In this document: piece after piece, positions 63,474-64,000 of the stretch
Numbering within the stretch: position 1 is the stretch's first letter
How the letters are laid out: every line of letters starts with the position of its first letter
From: Ferruginibacter sp. HRS2-29
Lineage (GTDB): Bacteria; Bacteroidota; Bacteroidia; Chitinophagales; Chitinophagaceae
Assembly: GCF_024343615.1 (NCBI RefSeq)
Contig: NZ_RJUB01000125.1
Span: 84,088 to 148,087 of the forward strand
DNA length: 64,000 nt
Direction: 5' to 3'
Notes under the pieces: generated by a model
The model's input: the letters and a program-made list of their open reading frames with translations, nothing else
Told to the model about the DNA's origin: nothing
The model's database searches: none
Program-made: the position numbers and the translations under genes

Positions 63474-63557
63474 ACCACAGGGTTATTTCACAGAGTAACA
63501 AAGAGAGGCTTTCAAACTCCACGTTACTCTGTGAAACAACTCCTTTACCTCTGTGGT
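63474..63557 (+). terminator. Large inverted repeat behind the receptor gene (CTCTGTG word family)
   Basis: Inner arms TTTCACAGAGTAAC / GTTACTCTGTGAAA (63486-63499 and 63523-63536) are perfect over 14 bp. Outer arms ACCACAG / CTGTGGT (63474-63480 and 63551-63557) are perfect over 7 bp. It begins three bases after the stop codon and is followed by an A-rich, not T-rich, stretch. It is therefore an unusual terminator or a repeat that took this place. Confidence 0.55.
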
Positions 63558-63593
63558 TTCAGAAAAAAAAATAAAAAAACTTTGCATAAAAAT

Positions 63594-63623
63594 TTTGCAG
63601 TGAATAATTTACCCTTATCTTTG
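63594..63623 (+). promoter_or_regulatory. Promoter of the tRNA-Val gene
   Basis: TTTG at 63594-63597 and TATCTTTG at 63616-63623 with an 18-bp spacer fit the Bacteroidota promoter (TTTG - about 19 - TAnnTTTG). The tRNA begins 19 bp after the -7 box. Confidence 0.75.
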
Positions 63624-63641
63624 CAATCCGAAAATGAAAAA

Positions 63642-63716
63642 GGGAGTTTAGCTCAGTTGGTTTAGAGCATCTGCCTTACAAGCAGAGGGTCCGCGGTTCG
63701 AGCCCGCGAACTCCCA
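63642..63716 (+). tRNA. tRNA-Val (anticodon TAC)
   Basis: A full cloverleaf: acceptor GGGAGTT / AACTCCC with discriminator A, D-arm GCTC / GAGC, anticodon stem TCTGC / GCAGA with loop CTTACAA (TAC at 63677-63679), and T-arm CGCGG-TTCGAGC-CCGCG. All stems are perfect. No CCA is encoded. Confidence 0.97.
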
Positions 63717-63718
63717 CT

Positions 63719-63749
63719 AAAAGCCTCACAGATTGTGGGGCTTTTTTTA
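63719..63749 (+). terminator. Rho-independent terminator of the tRNA gene
   Basis: Stem AAGCCTCAC / GTGGGGCTT (one G-T pair) with a 5-base loop is followed by a T-run. It starts three bases after the tRNA. Confidence 0.85.
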
Positions 63750-63765
63750 GTGCTATATAATTTAA

Positions 63766-63832
63766 CCCAGAGGTTTAAGGGCGCCCCGCATTTTAATACG
63801 GGAGAATCCGCAGTTCGAGCCTCGTGATACCA
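63766..63832 (+). pseudogene. Decayed tRNA-like copy
   Basis: A D-arm-like part (CCCAGAGGTTTAAGGGC), an anticodon-arm-like part (CCCGCATTTTAATACGGG) and a T-arm-like part (TCCGCAGTTCGAGCC) occur in the right order and at roughly the right distances. The 5' acceptor strand is missing and the T-stem is broken. The stretch after it (63833-63860) resembles the hairpin behind tRNA-Val (AGCTTCACA.ATTG.GGGCTTT versus AGCCTCACAGATTGTGGGG). The whole tRNA-plus-terminator unit therefore seems to have been duplicated and then decayed. Confidence 0.55.
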
Positions 63833-63839
63833 TCAATAG

Positions 63840-64000
<161 letters not shown>

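Noticed and set aside
63766..63832. A second functional tRNA (Lys-like anticodon loop)
   Set aside because: The 5' acceptor strand is absent and the T-stem is mismatched, so it cannot form a complete cloverleaf.

Overview
The window reads as chromosomal DNA of a Bacteroidota bacterium, most likely of the Chitinophagaceae type. The evidence is a row of giant secreted proteins that all end in a type IX secretion system (T9SS) type A sorting domain, TonB-dependent receptors with carboxypeptidase-regulatory-like N-termini, promoters of the TTTG / TAnnTTTG kind, A-rich leaders without clear Shine-Dalgarno sites, and large palindromic or word-array intergenic repeats. No T9SS machinery, CRISPR array, phage or plasmid module is visible.

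Layout. 1-527: N-terminus of a TonB-dependent receptor running off the left edge (minus). 754-1092: small hypothetical protein. 1505-57355: an almost entirely minus-strand block of seven T9SS cargo proteins (about 3412, 4517, 2916, 2391, 370, 2018 and 817 residues). It is interrupted by a REP-associated tyrosine transposase (12287-12910) set between two arrays of the same 67-70 bp palindromic repeat, and by two sugar-nucleotide genes (wlbB-like and wlbA-like, 37386-39029). 57837-60311: an outer-membrane beta-barrel receptor (minus). 60557-63471: a small Cys-x-x-Cys exported protein and a TonB-dependent receptor (plus). 63642-64000: a tRNA-Val, a decayed tRNA-like copy with its own terminator-like hairpin, and the start of a GIY-YIG nuclease gene.

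How it fits together. Five of the giants share the same C-terminal cassette of about 580 residues (conserved WQ/LLSVPT...GDR...GNPYAS region, a second conserved region around an NSGEN motif, an FN3-like domain and the sorting signal). They differ in the passenger in front of it: beta-solenoid repeats, parallel beta-helices, putative Ig repeats, glycine-rich regions, and LamG, GEVED and P-domains. The 370-residue gene is nearly the cassette alone. This looks like a modular surface-adhesin or matrix family built by swapping passengers in front of a constant export and anchoring end. The 817-residue protein is a T9SS-exported GH71/99-like glycosidase, probably co-transcribed with the 2018-residue giant and preceded by two FNR/CRP-like palindromes. 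The wlbA/wlbB pair makes diacetamido-uronic-acid sugar nucleotides; in Porphyromonas the related Wbp/Vim pathway supplies the sugar that anchors T9SS cargo, so the position inside a cargo cluster is suggestive but unproven.

The intergenic DNA is unusually structured: REP arrays, two large palindromes at 27.4 and 27.8 kb, a two-block leader shared at fixed spacing by two giants, and several short-word arrays that are often arranged as inverted pairs. All domain and family names rest on reading the translated sequence; no database search was possible.
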